Shown: positions 9,279 through 20,179 of the stretch, piece after piece | How positions within the stretch are numbered: position 1 is the stretch's first letter | Layout of the letters: each line of letters begins with the position of its first letter | Assembly (NCBI GenBank): GCA_004346725.1 | Contig: SMDE01000003.1 | Location: 62,001-126,000 of the forward strand | Source: Phytobacter diazotrophicus | GTDB taxonomy: Bacteria; Pseudomonadota; Gammaproteobacteria; Enterobacterales; Enterobacteriaceae | Length of the DNA stretch: 64,000 bases | Direction: 5' to 3' | Position numbers and translations under genes: made by a program | The notes under the pieces: model-generated | Databases searched by the model: none | What the model was told of the DNA's origin: nothing | What the model saw: the letters and a program-made list of their open reading frames with translations, nothing else

Positions 9279-10135
9279 TACGGATTCCGTTTAAATTTGC
9301 TGAAGTCCGGCTGGCGTTTTTCGTTAAACGCGTTGCGGCCTTCCTGACCTTCTTCGGTCATGTAGAACAGCATGGTGGCGTTACCCGCCAGCTCCTGCAG
9401 ACCTGCCTGACCATCACAGTCGGCGTTGAGTGCCGCTTTCAGGCAACGCAGCGCCATCGGGCTGTTCTGCAACATTTCACGGCACCAGCGTACGGTCTCT
9501 CTCTCAAGCTCAGCAACCGGCACCACCGTGTTTACCAGCCCCATATCCAGCGCTTCTTTCGCATTGTACTGACGGCACAGGAACCAGATTTCGCGCGCTT
9601 TTTTCTGACCAACGATACGCGCCATATAGGATGCCCCCCAGCCGCCATCAAAGGAGCCCACTTTCGGGCCGGTCTGGCCAAAGATAGCGTTTTCCGCCGC
9701 GATCGTGAGATCGCACATCATGTGCAGCACGTGACCGCCGCCAATGGAGTAACCCGCAACGGCCGCAACCACCGGTTTCGGGCAGGTACGGATCTGGCGC
9801 TGGAAGTCCAGTACGTTCAGATGGTGCACGCCGGAGTCATCCTGGTATCCACCGTAATCGCCACGGACTTTCTGATCGCCACCCGAACAGAACGCCTTTT
9901 CGCCTTCACCGGTCAGAATGATCACGCCGATGTTGTCGTCATAGCGTGCATCAGCCAGTGCCTGAATCATCTCTTTGACGGTCAAAGGACGAAATGCGTT
10001 GCGCACCTGAGGGCGGTTGATGGTAATTTTGGCAATACCATCCACCGATTTGTGATACCGAATATCGGTATAGCCTTCAGAGCAGTCTTGCCATTCAATC
10101 GGTGCGTACAGCATGGTTTCATCGGGATAGATCAT
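9278..10135 (-). CDS. menB: 1,4-Dihydroxy-2-naphthoyl-CoA synthase MenB
   Basis: MenB is a crotonase-fold cyclase converting OSB-CoA to DHNA-CoA. The 285 residues carry the oxyanion-hole segments [11 protein letters not shown] and [17 protein letters not shown], and the bicarbonate/active-site stretch [16 protein letters not shown]. The ATG start lies inside the menH stop region (4-bp overlap). The protein is very close to the E. coli enzyme in sequence and length. Confidence 0.97.
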   Translation of the reverse strand: MIYPDETMLYAPIEWQDCSEGYTDIRYHKSVDGIAKITINRPQVRNAFRPLTVKEMIQALADARYDDNIGVIILTGEGEKAFCSGGDQKVRGDYGGYQDDSGVHHLNVLDFQRQIRTCPKPVVAAVAGYSIGGGHVLHMMCDLTIAAENAIFGQTGPKVGSFDGGWGASYMARIVGQKKAREIWFLCRQYNAKEALDMGLVNTVVPVAELERETVRWCREMLQNSPMALRCLKAALNADCDGQAGLQELAGNATMLFYMTEEGQEGRNAFNEKRQPDFSKFKRNP

Positions 10136-10908
10136 AATATGCCCTTTATATCGAGACGCAGAATTTGCGCCAGACAGTTAGCCACACTATCGGGGCGTTC
10201 CCGATGCGCGTTATGCCCGGCGTCAACAATGACATGACAGTTCGCGCTGACATCAGCCGCCAGCGTGCGAAATTTACTGTCAAACTCACCACATAAATAA
10301 TGAAATGGAAAAGGCGCGTTACGCAGCGCAGCGCGTAAATCCGGTTGTACAGCGAGCGAAGTCGCCTCCAGCATAGCGGCCAGCGCCGGACCGTTGTTCT
10401 GGCTGCGTAACCCCACCAGACGTTGCCGTTGCTCGTCACTCAACGACGCAAACACCTGCTGTTGATACCAGTCGTTAAAAACGCCGACAAGCGGTTGCGC
10501 ACGAAATCGCTGCGCCCATTGTCTATCTGATATCAGGCGCTCCTGCCGTGCAGTCGCATCCGTCAGGCCAGGGTGCCCTCCTTCGACTATCACACCCAAT
10601 AGCCCCTTCGGCTGAGAGCAGGCAAAGTGCATCGCCACCCGTCCGCCCAGCGAGTACCCTATCAACCAGTAACTTAGTATGTTGTAACTACAAAGCGTGT
10701 CGCACAGCGCATCGTTAAGCTGTTCGAAGGATGTAACCATACTCTCCGCCGAACCTCCGTGGCCCGGCAGGTCAATATAGAGGCGTGAACAGGCCGTAAA
10801 GCGTTCGCCGACGGGCAACCATTCGCGGCTGTCACCCGAAAAACCGTGCAGAAAAATTAGCCACGGCTTTTGCGGCTCTCCCGGCATAGCCCGCGCATGC
10901 AGGATCAC
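10132..10908 (-). CDS. menH: SHCHC synthase MenH
   Basis: MenH is an alpha/beta-hydrolase-fold lyase that eliminates pyruvate from SEPHCHC to give SHCHC. The 258-residue protein has the oxyanion loop [12 protein letters not shown], the nucleophile elbow GYSLGG (S86) and a C-terminal [10 protein letters not shown] containing the catalytic His. The start is GTG, overlapping the menD stop as GTGA. The 97-residue reading in another frame inside it is a shadow. Confidence 0.95.
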   Translation of the reverse strand: MILHARAMPGEPQKPWLIFLHGFSGDSREWLPVGERFTACSRLYIDLPGHGGSAESMVTSFEQLNDALCDTLCSYNILSYWLIGYSLGGRVAMHFACSQPKGLLGVIVEGGHPGLTDATARQERLISDRQWAQRFRAQPLVGVFNDWYQQQVFASLSDEQRQRLVGLRSQNNGPALAAMLEATSLAVQPDLRAALRNAPFPFHYLCGEFDSKFRTLAADVSANCHVIVDAGHNAHRERPDSVANCLAQILRLDIKGIL

Positions 10909-12575
10909 AACTGACTTACCTGCGCGAGCAACTGTTGCAGTGTATGCGCGCCGTCAGTGTCTTTCACCACCAGCTCAATCAGCGTTGCCCCCGCTTTACT
11001 CCATGCTCCCGCCAGCGCTTGTTCAAGCTCATCCCAGTTTTGGGGATGATAGTATTTCAGGCCAAACATCGCCGCCGCATGCTCAAAATGGACATGCTGC
11101 GGCATTAAATAAAACTGTTCGCGCTCGCTTTGCGGCGTCGGCAACAGCGAGAAGATCTGCCCGCCGTTGTTATTGACCACAATCAGCACCAGCGGCGCAG
11201 AAGCCTGGCGCAGTAATGCCAGTGCATTCAGATCGTACAAGGCAGACAGGTCACCGACGATTGCAAGCGTAGGCCGCGCCGTGCCGCGCTGTACACCTGC
11301 GGCAGTAGAAATCAGGCCATCGATACCGCTCGCACCACGGTTGCTGTAAACCGGGTAACCGACAGGTAACTGCCCCAGCGCATCCACCAGGCGGACCACC
11401 AGGCTATTGCCGAGGAACAGTTGCCCCTGATCCGGCAGATACTTCGCCAGTCGATGCGCCAGTTGCGCTTCGCCAAAGGTTTCGCGTTGGCTGGCAACCG
11501 CCTGCCACGCCTGAGCGGATAATTGTGGAATGTCAGTACACCAGGGCGCGCGTGATTCCGCCGGGTGCAGTTCCAGCCACTCGGCAACACCGGAAACCAG
11601 ACGGCGGCCACGGTGATGTGAAGGATCAAGCCGCCCGGCAACGGAATCTACCAGCCAGTACTCCTGCGGCTCGCAGGTCGCCTGCCACTGGAGCAACCGC
11701 TTACCGGTCAGGCTGCTACCCAGTTGAACAACAATTTGTGCCGTTTGCAGTTCACTCACCGCGCGAGCATTGCCCAGCCACAGGTCGGCGCACGGCAGCG
11801 GCTGCCCGGTTTGTGAAAGGACATCGCCGATAAGCGGCCAACCGAGCATTTTCGCCCATGCGGCAACCAGCTTGCCTTCCGACGCGCTCATTCGACCCGC
11901 CACAACCACGCCGCGTTTCTGACGCCAGAAAAACCAGTCGCGTTGTTTCGCGCTGCCGCTATGCAAATCTTCACGCAGCCAGGGTTTGTCGTCCTGCCAC
12001 CAGTCGCCGGGCGCCTGCTGCCAGGCAAGCCCCGTATCATCCATTTCACCGTATAGCGGTTCGGCAAACGGGCAGTTGATGTGCACTGGCCCCGTCTGCG
12101 CGGACGCCATTAGATGATCGATAGCAGAGAGCAACCAGCGGGCGGGGATGTCCTGTGATGGACGCGGCAGCGCCAGTGATTGCGCCGGGTGCGATGCAAA
12201 GATCCCCGGCTGGCGTATTGCCTGGTTGGCCCCGCAATCAATAAGTTCAGGCGGCCTGTCAGCGGTCAGAAAAATCAATTTTTCCCCGGTGAGGCTGGCT
12301 TCGATCAGCGCCGGGTATAAATTCGCCACAGCGGTACCGGAGGTGACAATCACCGCGACCGGAGTGCCGCTTGCTTTTGCCAGACCGAGCGCAAGATGCC
12401 CCAAACCGCGTTCATCAAAGTGCGTGTGATGGATAAAGGACGAATTTTCTGCCGCCGCCAGCGTCAGCGGCGTGGAACGGGACCCCGGTGCGATACAAAT
12501 ATGTCGCACGCCGTGGCGCGTTAAAGCTTCAAGGATCACCGCCGCCCAGCGTCGGTTAAAAGCACTCACTGACAT
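10905..12575 (-). CDS. menD: SEPHCHC synthase MenD
   Basis: MenD is a thiamine-diphosphate enzyme that adds the succinyl semialdehyde unit from 2-oxoglutarate to isochorismate, the first committed step of menaquinone synthesis. The start at 12575 ([18 protein letters not shown]) gives 556 residues, the E. coli length. An in-frame ATG six codons upstream is less likely. The N-terminal Pyr domain contains [15 protein letters not shown] and [16 protein letters not shown]. The C-terminal PP domain has the ThDP motif [12 protein letters not shown]...[10 protein letters not shown]. Confidence 0.96.
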   Translation of the reverse strand: MSVSAFNRRWAAVILEALTRHGVRHICIAPGSRSTPLTLAAAENSSFIHHTHFDERGLGHLALGLAKASGTPVAVIVTSGTAVANLYPALIEASLTGEKLIFLTADRPPELIDCGANQAIRQPGIFASHPAQSLALPRPSQDIPARWLLSAIDHLMASAQTGPVHINCPFAEPLYGEMDDTGLAWQQAPGDWWQDDKPWLREDLHSGSAKQRDWFFWRQKRGVVVAGRMSASEGKLVAAWAKMLGWPLIGDVLSQTGQPLPCADLWLGNARAVSELQTAQIVVQLGSSLTGKRLLQWQATCEPQEYWLVDSVAGRLDPSHHRGRRLVSGVAEWLELHPAESRAPWCTDIPQLSAQAWQAVASQRETFGEAQLAHRLAKYLPDQGQLFLGNSLVVRLVDALGQLPVGYPVYSNRGASGIDGLISTAAGVQRGTARPTLAIVGDLSALYDLNALALLRQASAPLVLIVVNNNGGQIFSLLPTPQSEREQFYLMPQHVHFEHAAAMFGLKYYHPQNWDELEQALAGAWSKAGATLIELVVKDTDGAHTLQQLLAQVSQL

Positions 12576-12646
12576 AAGTTTGTCCAGTATCAATATTGTG
12601 GCTTAGTATAAAGAATCGAAAAAAATAGATTTTTGATATGGGTCGG

Positions 12647-13945
12647 TTATACGTGTTTCATTATCAAGAGCGAACGCAATCCCGCTGCTTTATTTTCGAT
12701 TTCCTGCCATTCCATTGTCGGGTCGGAACCCGCCACGATCCCGGCTCCCGCGTATATACGTACGGTTGTACCACTGATTTTTGCACAACGTAATGCAACG
12801 CAGAACTCGCTTTGTTTAAGTGACAAATAGCCTGCCGAACCGGCATACCACTCACGCTCAAAGGGTTCATGCTGGGTAATAAACGCACGCGCCGCCAGGC
12901 GGGGGAGCCCGGCTACCGCCGCCGTTGGCTGGAGCAGCGTTAAGCACTGTGCATCATCGTTATGATGCATCTCGGTCCAGATACAGCGTCGCAAATGCTG
13001 CACTTTACGCAGTCGAACAATTTGCGGTGGCAATACATCCAGCGTAGAGGTTGCATGCTGTAATCTCTGACAAATATCTTCAACGACCAGCATATTCTCG
13101 CGCTGGTTTTTATCGTCATTCATTAACCAGTCGCCAAGCTCAGTAGCCCGGGTATCGTCTGTATCATTGGCGACGGTACCGGCCAGGGCTTCGGTACGCA
13201 ATGAGGTTCCCCTTCTGCGCCACAGGCGCTCGGGAGATGACCCCAGAAACGCATTGTGGGGATCGAATGCGATAAAAAAATGAAAGCAATGATGGTTAAG
13301 ACGACGGCTCGCCGCCATAACTGCAGCAGCATTAACCGGTTGGGAGAAATGGTAATCCGTGGCACGCGCGAGTACGACTTTATCCATCTCGCCGCGGGTA
13401 ATCGCCTGCGTGGCCTGCGTGACCAGCGCTTCCCAGCCCGATTGTTGCGGAAAGTGATGCTGCGAGACCAATTCCATCTGCACATCTGGCAGCGATTTCG
13501 CCCGTACCAGGGCATCAATAAATGACCGGGCCTGCGCGACATCGTTTTGTTGCGCGTTGCCATTTAAGACAATAATGCGTAAGGATGCCCGCCCCCCTTC
13601 CCGACGCCATTCGAGACGCGGCAGGAACAGCTCGCCTTGTTGAGGGTCAAAAGCATTCAGCCCCCAGACACGCAAGTCATGTTCGGGATTATCGTTGAGG
13701 AAATGCCGGGCTTCTGCCAGTGAGGGAAAACGCAGCACCTGCCCCAGCGCAGCGGCTTCATCTTCACCGCTACGTTGCTGCCAGTAGAATTGGGGGAAAC
13801 AGGGCTGGCTGGCTAAAAAAGTCAGTGGGTCGAAAGCGTCATTGAGGGCAAAGGCAACGTCAAAAACGTAGAATCCAGGTGAGTTGGCATCAATGCCGGA
13901 TAACTTCTCGCGTAACTGCTCCAGCGCAACTGAAATCGAAAGCAC
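12647..13945 (-). CDS. menF: Isochorismate synthase MenF
   Basis: MenF converts chorismate to isochorismate for menaquinone. The 432-residue protein has the chorismate-binding fold, with MDKVVLARATDYHF (general-base lysine), FLGSSPERLWRRRG, TEALAGTV and a C-terminal YAGAGIVAGSDPTMEWQEIENK. The start codon is GTG at 13945, preceded by GGGAGGGG at good spacing. It is the first gene of the men operon, 71 bp ahead of menD. The N-terminal 150 residues are notably divergent from the E. coli protein, while the catalytic part is well conserved. Confidence 0.95.
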   Translation of the reverse strand: MLSISVALEQLREKLSGIDANSPGFYVFDVAFALNDAFDPLTFLASQPCFPQFYWQQRSGEDEAAALGQVLRFPSLAEARHFLNDNPEHDLRVWGLNAFDPQQGELFLPRLEWRREGGRASLRIIVLNGNAQQNDVAQARSFIDALVRAKSLPDVQMELVSQHHFPQQSGWEALVTQATQAITRGEMDKVVLARATDYHFSQPVNAAAVMAASRRLNHHCFHFFIAFDPHNAFLGSSPERLWRRRGTSLRTEALAGTVANDTDDTRATELGDWLMNDDKNQRENMLVVEDICQRLQHATSTLDVLPPQIVRLRKVQHLRRCIWTEMHHNDDAQCLTLLQPTAAVAGLPRLAARAFITQHEPFEREWYAGSAGYLSLKQSEFCVALRCAKISGTTVRIYAGAGIVAGSDPTMEWQEIENKAAGLRSLLIMKHV

Positions 13946-14029
13946 GCAATCCCCTCCCGCTCAAAAACGCTTAGTATACGGGGTGACTGCGAAAATTAGC
14001 AGTACCCCCGTTGAGGGAGGGGATTTTTA

Positions 14030-14335
14030 TTAACGACGGGCCAGCAGCAAGCCCAGGACAAGACCGACAGAGGCGCCTACGCCAATACCGTGCCAGGGGT
14101 TTTCGTGCACATAATCATCCGCGCGGTAAACCGCTTTTTTCGCCCGATAGTAATAGGTATCAGACGCGCTACTGACGCGGTTTTTCACGTCATGCAGTGC
14201 CTGTTCTGCGCGTGCTTTAAGCTCAATATACTTCTGGTCAGCAGGGTCGCCTGAGGAACGTAACACTTCTTCCAGCGTCTCGCTCAGCAGGGCCAGGTCA
14301 TCATCGATACGTGAATCATAAAATTGATTAGACAT
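14030..14335 (-). CDS. elaB: ElaB, DUF883 tail-anchored ribosome-associated protein
   Basis: ElaB is a 101-residue DUF883 protein. It has a long amphipathic helical stretch (about residues 10-75) followed by ENPWHGIGVGASVGLVLGLLLARR, the C-terminal membrane anchor with the glycine-rich signature shared with YqjD and YgaM. Family members in E. coli are stationary-phase, inner-membrane, ribosome-binding proteins. It lies between menF and elaA on the same strand but is separated by real gaps, so it is probably a separate unit. Confidence 0.94.
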   Translation of the reverse strand: MSNQFYDSRIDDDLALLSETLEEVLRSSGDPADQKYIELKARAEQALHDVKNRVSSASDTYYYRAKKAVYRADDYVHENPWHGIGVGASVGLVLGLLLARR

Positions 14336-14388
14336 CGGTTTTCTCCATGTTATGTACCTGTCCGCTAACTATAGACAATCACTGACGG

Positions 14389-14850
14389 TTACGCCTGGCG
14401 CACTTCCCGCGCCATACCGATGTGTAAAATGCCATCTTCGTCATAAACATCAGTCACCGGAACAAAACCAAAGCGGGCATAAAAATGCTGCAGATGGGCC
14501 TGCGCCCCCAGATACAGCGCGTGCTGCGGCCAGTGTTGCTGGCAGGAAGCTACCGCACGTTCCATCAGTTGGTAACCCAATTTTTCACCGCGAACCTGCT
14601 CACTGACAATCACCCGACCTATCACTACAGGCTCCAGATCGTCTTCACTTTTCAGAATCCTCGCATACGCCACCAGCTGATTTTCTTTCCAGCCGAGCAG
14701 ATGACGGTTTTGACCAACCAGGTCATCGCCATCGACATCAAGGTACGGGCAGGTTTGTTCAACAATAAAGACTTCACAGCGCAGCTTAAGCAGGGCGTAA
14801 AGATCAGCGACGGTCAATTCAGAGTGGTGGAGGTCCTGCCAGCGAATCAT
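14389..14850 (-). CDS. elaA: GNAT-family acetyltransferase ElaA
   Basis: ElaA is a 153-residue GNAT N-acyltransferase. The fold is visible as LYALLKLRCEVFIVEQTCPYLDVDGDD, then acetyl-CoA-binding IGRVIVSEQVRGEKLGYQLMERA (Q/RxxGxG/A-like), then YLGAQAHLQHFYARFGF. The substrate is unknown. It is divergent from rbn, with 72 bp between the starts. Confidence 0.92.
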   Translation of the reverse strand: MIRWQDLHHSELTVADLYALLKLRCEVFIVEQTCPYLDVDGDDLVGQNRHLLGWKENQLVAYARILKSEDDLEPVVIGRVIVSEQVRGEKLGYQLMERAVASCQQHWPQHALYLGAQAHLQHFYARFGFVPVTDVYDEDGILHIGMAREVRQA

Positions 14851-14922
14851 GATGTGCTCCTTATTTGGTGTGACCTCGTTATACTAAATGCTTTGCCATT
14901 AACGCAAAGGGCGTAATGCATT

Positions 14923-15840
14923 GTGGAACTGATTTTTCTTGGCACCTCTGCGGGCGTGCCAACCCGCTCGCGTAATGTGACAGCGATATTGCTCAATTTG
15001 CAGCACCCAACGCAGGCTGGCCTGTGGTTATTTGACTGCGGCGAAGGGACACAGCATCAACTGCTGCGCACGTCCTTTAATCCCGGCAAGCTGGATCGTA
15101 TTTTTATCACTCACCTGCATGGTGACCACCTTTTTGGCCTGCCAGGGCTGCTCTGCAGCCGTTCAATGGCGGGCAATGCGCAGCCGCTGACGATTTATGG
15201 ACCGAAAGGGATTCGCGAATTCGTGGAGACCAGCCTGCGTCTGAGCGGGTCGTGGACCGACTATCCGCTGACGATTGAAGAGGTTAGCGAGGGTCTGGTT
15301 GTGGATGATGGTTTACGCCGTGTCACCGCTTTCGCGCTGAACCATCCGGTGGAGTGTTATGGCTATCGTATTGAAGAGCATGACAAACCAGGCGCCCTGG
15401 ATGCCCAGGCATTGATAGCCCAGGGCGTACCGCCCGGCCCGCTTTTCCAGCGTCTCAAAAACGGCGAAACGGTGACGCTGGCAGATGGCCGCATTATTCG
15501 CGGTGAGGATTTCCTCGCCCCGGCAACACCGGGGAAAAAACTGGCCATTTTCGGTGATACCGCCCCGTGCCCTGCCGCGCTGCAATTGGCGCAGGGCGTC
15601 GACATGATGGTACATGAGGCCACGCTGGAGTACGCCATGGAGGAAAAAGCGAACAGCCGTGGACACAGCTCAACGTATCAGGCGGCGCAACTGGCGCGGG
15701 ACGCAGGCGTGGGCAGGCTCGTCATTACTCACCTCAGTTCCCGCTATGACGCCGAAGGAAGCCAGCAGTTACTTCACGAATGCCGGACAATATTTGTACA
15801 AACCACCCTCGCAAAAGATTTTTATACCATTGCGCTGTGA
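14923..15840 (+). CDS. rbn: Ribonuclease BN / RNase Z-type tRNA 3'-processing enzyme
   Basis: Rbn (ElaC, ZiPD) is a zinc-dependent metallo-beta-lactamase-fold nuclease that trims or cleaves tRNA 3' ends and has phosphodiesterase activity. The 305-residue protein shows the zinc motif [15 protein letters not shown] (HxHxDH), the FGDTAPC aspartate and the C-terminal TSRGHSST-like NSRGHSST and ITHLSSRY. The start is GTG ([11 protein letters not shown] read as fMet), as in E. coli. Confidence 0.95.
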   Translation: MELIFLGTSAGVPTRSRNVTAILLNLQHPTQAGLWLFDCGEGTQHQLLRTSFNPGKLDRIFITHLHGDHLFGLPGLLCSRSMAGNAQPLTIYGPKGIREFVETSLRLSGSWTDYPLTIEEVSEGLVVDDGLRRVTAFALNHPVECYGYRIEEHDKPGALDAQALIAQGVPPGPLFQRLKNGETVTLADGRIIRGEDFLAPATPGKKLAIFGDTAPCPAALQLAQGVDMMVHEATLEYAMEEKANSRGHSSTYQAAQLARDAGVGRLVITHLSSRYDAEGSQQLLHECRTIFVQTTLAKDFYTIAL

Positions 15841-15917
15841 TGTGATATTGCGCACTCTACTTTTTCCGCAAGGTGCCGATAACAGTCTTACCGCAGGTAT
15901 TTCACATTGAGGGCACC

Positions 15918-16943
15918 ATGGATAATTTCCAGAAAGATATTGATGACAGGGCGAATCTCACCCTGTCTAACCGTTTTGAGCTGTTGCTGTTTCGTCTTGG
16001 TGCCTCGATGAAAAACGAGAAATCAGAACTTTTCGGCATTAACGTTTTTAAATTGCGCGAAATCGTTCCGATGCCAACGTTTACCCGTCCTGCCGGGATG
16101 AAACCGCCGTTAATGGGGATGGTGAACATTCGCGATCAGGTGATCCCGGTGATTGATCTCTCCGCCGTTGCTGGCTGTAAGCCTGAGACTGGACTCAATA
16201 TTTTGTTAATTACTGAATATGCCCGCAGCGTACAGGCGTTTGCGGTGGAGTCGGTAGAGAACATTATTCGTCTGGACTGGAAACAGGTTCATACGGCAGA
16301 GAAGGCTATCAACGGTCAGTACATCACCAGTATTGCCTGTCTGGACGAAGACAAAGACAGCAACAATCTGGCGATGGTGCTGGATGTTGAGCAGATTCTC
16401 TATGATATTTCGCCCGCGGATCACGACCTGCACGGCAACCATCTTCCGGATAAGAAATTCAACATCAAACCCGGTGCCGTCGCGATTGTGGCAGAAGATT
16501 CGAAAGTGGCGCGCGCAATGCTGGATAAAGGTCTGCAGGCGATGCAGATCCCCAACACGATGCACATTACAGGTAAAGATGCCTGGGAGCGTATTCAGGT
16601 GCTCAGCCAGCAGGCCGATGCCGAAGGCGTCCCTATCAGCGATAAGATTTCAATGGTTCTGACGGACCTGGAAATGCCAGAAATGGACGGTTTCACCCTG
16701 ACCCGTCTTATCAAGAGCGACCCACGACTTAAGCACATTCCGGTAGTGATTCACTCCTCGCTATCCGGTAGCGCTAACGAAGACCACGTGCGCAAAGTGC
16801 AGGCCGATGGTTATGTGGCGAAGTTTGAAATTAACGAACTGTCGTCGGTCATTCAGGAAGTGCTTGAACGTTCTGCCAGCCATATCACCGGGCCGCTGGT
16901 CAGTGGACAAAAAATCATGTCCAGGCCACTGCTGGCAAAATAA
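15918..16943 (+). CDS. cheV: Chemotaxis coupling protein CheV
   Basis: CheV couples chemoreceptors to CheA through a CheW-like domain and adjusts sensitivity through its own receiver domain. The ATG at 15918 has TGAGGG upstream and gives 341 residues (MDNFQKDIDDRANLT). The CheW-like domain (about residues 20-165) contains FGINVFKLREIV and GMVNIRDQVIPVIDLS. The REC domain (about 190-320) has the acidic pair in VAEDS, phospho-acceptor D250 in VLTDLEMPEMDG, and lysine in GYVAKFE. It stands alone, convergent with nuoN. A gene of this type at this position is known in Salmonella but not in E. coli K-12. Confidence 0.93.
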   Translation: MDNFQKDIDDRANLTLSNRFELLLFRLGASMKNEKSELFGINVFKLREIVPMPTFTRPAGMKPPLMGMVNIRDQVIPVIDLSAVAGCKPETGLNILLITEYARSVQAFAVESVENIIRLDWKQVHTAEKAINGQYITSIACLDEDKDSNNLAMVLDVEQILYDISPADHDLHGNHLPDKKFNIKPGAVAIVAEDSKVARAMLDKGLQAMQIPNTMHITGKDAWERIQVLSQQADAEGVPISDKISMVLTDLEMPEMDGFTLTRLIKSDPRLKHIPVVIHSSLSGSANEDHVRKVQADGYVAKFEINELSSVIQEVLERSASHITGPLVSGQKIMSRPLLAK

Positions 16944-16966
16944 ATTCACAACGTTTTTTCAGATAT

Positions 16967-16995
16967 AAAAAAACCGCCGATATCGGCGGTTTTTT
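16967..16995. terminator. Bidirectional terminator between cheV and nuoN
   Basis: The stem ccgccga / tcggcgg is flanked by seven A on the left and six T on the right, so it works in both directions. It sits between the cheV stop and the nuoN stop and ends both units. Confidence 0.92.
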
Positions 16996-17010
16996 ATTAA
17001 CTTAGAGGCA

Positions 17011-18468
17011 TTACATCAGCGGTTTCGCCAGTTGTACCAGCGAAATCAGCGGCTGCGGATAGATACCGAGCAGCAGCACCAGCAGTGCAGAGATCAGTAC
17101 CACAACACCACCGGCGCTATACTGCCAGTTACTCGGTGCATCACGGTTAAGCTGTTGCGGCGCACTCAGATAGAGACTTACCGCGACGCGCAGGTAGTAG
17201 TAGAGACCGATGGCAGAGCCCAGAACCACGGCCGCCGTCAGCCACCACAGGTGTGCCTGTACGCCCACTGCCAGCACGTAGAACTTACCGATAAAGCCCA
17301 GCGTCATTGGAATACCCGCCAGCGACAGCATCATCACCGTCATTACCGCCGACAGAATTGGACGGTGCCAGAACAGGCCGCGATAAGAGAACAGGGATTC
17401 CGCGTCCGGGCCACGATACGGGCTGGACATCAGGCTCACCACGCCGAACGCGCCAAGGCTGCTGAACAGATAACCCGCCAGGTAGACACCCACCGTTTCC
17501 ATCGACATTTCACCGCTTTGCAGCGCAATGAGCGCTACCAGCAGATAACCCAGATGGGAAATGGAAGAGTAACCAAGCAGACGTTTAATGTTGGTCTGGC
17601 TCAGCGCCATCAGGTTACCGAAGATGATGGAGACAAAAGCGATAATCCCCAGTACGACGCGGATGGCTTCACTTTGGCCTACCGGTGCGTACAGGAACAG
17701 ACGCATCACGACGCCAAAGATAGCAATCTTGCTCGCCGTTGCCAGGAAGGTTGAAACCGGCGCTGGCGCACCCTGATAAACGTCCGGCGTCCACAGATGG
17801 AACGGAACCAGAGAGAGTTTAAAGCCAAGGCCAACAATCATCAGACCCAGACCGGTTAACAGCAGCGGTTCATGCAGTACGTCCCCGGCGATGCTCTTGC
17901 CCAGCGCAACAAACGACAGATTGCCGGACTGTGCGTAAACCAGCGCCATACCGAACAGCAGGAAAGAAGAGGCTGCGGCAGACAGAATGGTGTACTTGAT
18001 ACTGGCTTCCAGCGAACGTTTTTGACGGAAAGCGTAACCAATCAGCCCGAACAGCGGTAAAGAGATAAGCTCGATACCGAGGAACAGGGCCGCCATATGG
18101 TTGGCGTTCGCCAGCAGAATTCCGCCCAGCGCGGCGATCAACACCAGCAGGTAGAACTCTTCTTTATTGTCGTTGTAGCCTTCAAGCCAGGGATAGGCAA
18201 ACGTACAGGTTGCGAGGCTCGCCAGTAGCACCAGGCCGGTATACAGCATGGCGTAACCGTCTACGCGCATCAATGGCGTCACGTCCATTGCACCCGCCTG
18301 GCCAACAAACCAGAGCGACAGCAGAGCGACGTTCAGACCAATAACCGATAGCGTGGCATTGAAGAAATGGTTGCGTCGCCACGCAATGGAGAGCATCACA
18401 ACCACCACCGTCAAGCCGACGATCAGCAGCGGCAGCAGCGCAATCAGGTGTTGTGTGGTTAAAGTCAT
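17011..18468 (-). CDS. nuoN: NADH:quinone oxidoreductase subunit N
   Basis: NuoN is one of the three antiporter-like proton-pumping membrane subunits of complex I. The start at 18468 ([18 protein letters not shown]) gives 485 residues, the E. coli length; a longer reading to 18507 adds an implausible 13-residue leader. The 14 or so TM helices include the conserved lysine helices ([31 protein letters not shown]). It is last in the nuo operon, followed by the shared terminator. Confidence 0.97.
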   Translation of the reverse strand: MTLTTQHLIALLPLLIVGLTVVVVMLSIAWRRNHFFNATLSVIGLNVALLSLWFVGQAGAMDVTPLMRVDGYAMLYTGLVLLASLATCTFAYPWLEGYNDNKEEFYLLVLIAALGGILLANANHMAALFLGIELISLPLFGLIGYAFRQKRSLEASIKYTILSAAASSFLLFGMALVYAQSGNLSFVALGKSIAGDVLHEPLLLTGLGLMIVGLGFKLSLVPFHLWTPDVYQGAPAPVSTFLATASKIAIFGVVMRLFLYAPVGQSEAIRVVLGIIAFVSIIFGNLMALSQTNIKRLLGYSSISHLGYLLVALIALQSGEMSMETVGVYLAGYLFSSLGAFGVVSLMSSPYRGPDAESLFSYRGLFWHRPILSAVMTVMMLSLAGIPMTLGFIGKFYVLAVGVQAHLWWLTAAVVLGSAIGLYYYLRVAVSLYLSAPQQLNRDAPSNWQYSAGGVVVLISALLVLLLGIYPQPLISLVQLAKPLM

Positions 18469-18475
18469 AAGCGCT

Positions 18476-20005
18476 TTACGGCCTTGTAGTAGAAACAGAA
18501 TTAACAAACCACTGCTGGATATTACTCATCGCGGAATGCGAGGTATCCAGAATCGGCTGCGGATAGAAGCCAAGCAGTACCAGAAGTACAACCAGCGACA
18601 GAATCATCAGCAGCTCGCGCAGTGACATCCCTGGTAACGTTTGACTGGCCAGCTCGCTTTTTGCTTTACCGAAGTAAGCGCGATGCAGCATCGCCAGTGA
18701 ATAAACAGACGCAAACACCAGACCGAAGGTCGAAATAACGGTAATTACCGGAACGACCTGGTAGCTACCGAACAAAATCATAAATTCGCCAACGAAGTTA
18801 CCGGTGCCTGGCATACCCAGCGTGGCAACTGCAAAGAACATCGACAGCGCAGGCAGCCATTTAATTTTGCCCCACAAACCGCCCATCATGCGCATATCAC
18901 GGGTATGCAGGCGTTCGTACAACTGACCACAGAGGATGAAAAGACCAGCGGCGGAAAGACCGTGGGCAATCATCTGGATTACCGCCCCCTGATAGGCCAG
19001 TTGGCTGCCGGTGTAGATGGCAATCAGCACGAAGCCCATGTGGGACACGGAGGTATAGGCGATCAGACGCTTGATATCGTACTGCGTGAAGGCCATCCAC
19101 GCACCGTAGAAGATACCGATAACGCCCAGCCACATAGCAATCGGCGCAAACTCAGCAGAGGCGTTCGGGAACAGCGGCAGTGCGAAGCGTAGCAGACCGT
19201 AGGCCGCCGTTTTCAGCAAGATGCCCGCCAGGTCAACGGAACCCGCCGTCGGTGCCTGGGAGTGCGCATCCGGCAGCCAGCCATGCAACGGAACCACCGG
19301 CATTTTCACCGCAAACGCGATAAAGAAGCCCAGCATCAGCAGGTATTCAACACCGTGCGACATCGGGGTTTTCAGGAGATCCTGATAATCGAAGGTCCAG
19401 ACGCCCGTCGCGTTATGATGCACCAGCACCAGCGCCAGAATCGCAATCAACATCACCAGACCACTTGCCTGGGTATAGATGAAGAATTTGGTCGCGGCGG
19501 TGATACGAGTCTTCCCGTCGGAGGCTTTGTGGCCCCAGAGTGCTATCAGGAAGTACATCGGCACCAGCATCATTTCCCAGAAGAAGAAGAACAGGAACAT
19601 GTCGATGGCCAGGAACACGCCGATAACGCCGCCCAGGATCCACATCAGGTTCAGGTGGAAAAAGCCCTGATATTTTTCGATTTCACGCCAGGAGCAGAGT
19701 ACCGCCAGTACGCCGAGAAAACCGGTCAGCACCACCATCAGCAGGGACAGGCCGTCCAGTGCCAGATGGATATTGATGCCAAAACGCGGGATCCAAGGGA
19801 GTAAGAACTCCGATTGCCACTGCGGAATGCCAGCGGATTGCGTCAGTGAATAGCCGCCCTGCAACCAGAGTTGCAGGCCAAGCGCCAGCGTCAGTCCCAT
19901 GGTGACCAGTGCGATCCAGCGCGGAACACGGACGCCAAAGCGTTCGGTCTGCCAGCACAGGAAACCACCGATGAAGGGAATTAATATTAGCCAGGGTAAT
20001 AACAT
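18476..20005 (-). CDS. nuoM: NADH:quinone oxidoreductase subunit M
   Basis: NuoM is an antiporter-like subunit of complex I with 509 residues, identical in length to E. coli. Key features are [21 protein letters not shown] (conserved Glu in TM5), [22 protein letters not shown] (TM7 Lys and the loop HGWLPDAH) and the broken helix region [15 protein letters not shown]. It is separated from nuoL by 174 bp that hold a REP element, and from nuoN by 7 bp. Confidence 0.97.
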   Translation of the reverse strand: MLLPWLILIPFIGGFLCWQTERFGVRVPRWIALVTMGLTLALGLQLWLQGGYSLTQSAGIPQWQSEFLLPWIPRFGINIHLALDGLSLLMVVLTGFLGVLAVLCSWREIEKYQGFFHLNLMWILGGVIGVFLAIDMFLFFFFWEMMLVPMYFLIALWGHKASDGKTRITAATKFFIYTQASGLVMLIAILALVLVHHNATGVWTFDYQDLLKTPMSHGVEYLLMLGFFIAFAVKMPVVPLHGWLPDAHSQAPTAGSVDLAGILLKTAAYGLLRFALPLFPNASAEFAPIAMWLGVIGIFYGAWMAFTQYDIKRLIAYTSVSHMGFVLIAIYTGSQLAYQGAVIQMIAHGLSAAGLFILCGQLYERLHTRDMRMMGGLWGKIKWLPALSMFFAVATLGMPGTGNFVGEFMILFGSYQVVPVITVISTFGLVFASVYSLAMLHRAYFGKAKSELASQTLPGMSLRELLMILSLVVLLVLLGFYPQPILDTSHSAMSNIQQWFVNSVSTTRP

Positions 20006-20089
20006 GGCGATTTTTATTCCTTGTTAAAGTCCCTAAGGGACCGATTTTCAACGAATTCGACAACATTCACGATTGGGTGCTGTTTCTTG

Positions 20090-20160
20090 TGCCGGGTGGC
20101 GCTAACGCTTAGCCGACCTACGGTCTCGTAGGCCCGGTAAGCGCAGCGTCACCGGGTAAA
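20090..20160. repeat. REP/BIME-type palindromic element between nuoL and nuoM
   Basis: Two head-to-head REP-like units form an imperfect cruciform: gccgggtggcgctaacgctt ... acctacg / cgtaggcccggtaagcg ... gtcaccgggt. The conserved CCTACG-GTAGG core and the flanking gcgct/agcgc arms are clear. It lies wholly in the intergenic gap and could slow 3'-5' decay of upstream nuo mRNA. Confidence 0.85.
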
Positions 20161-20179
20161 ACCGCACCTCAAATCAAAC

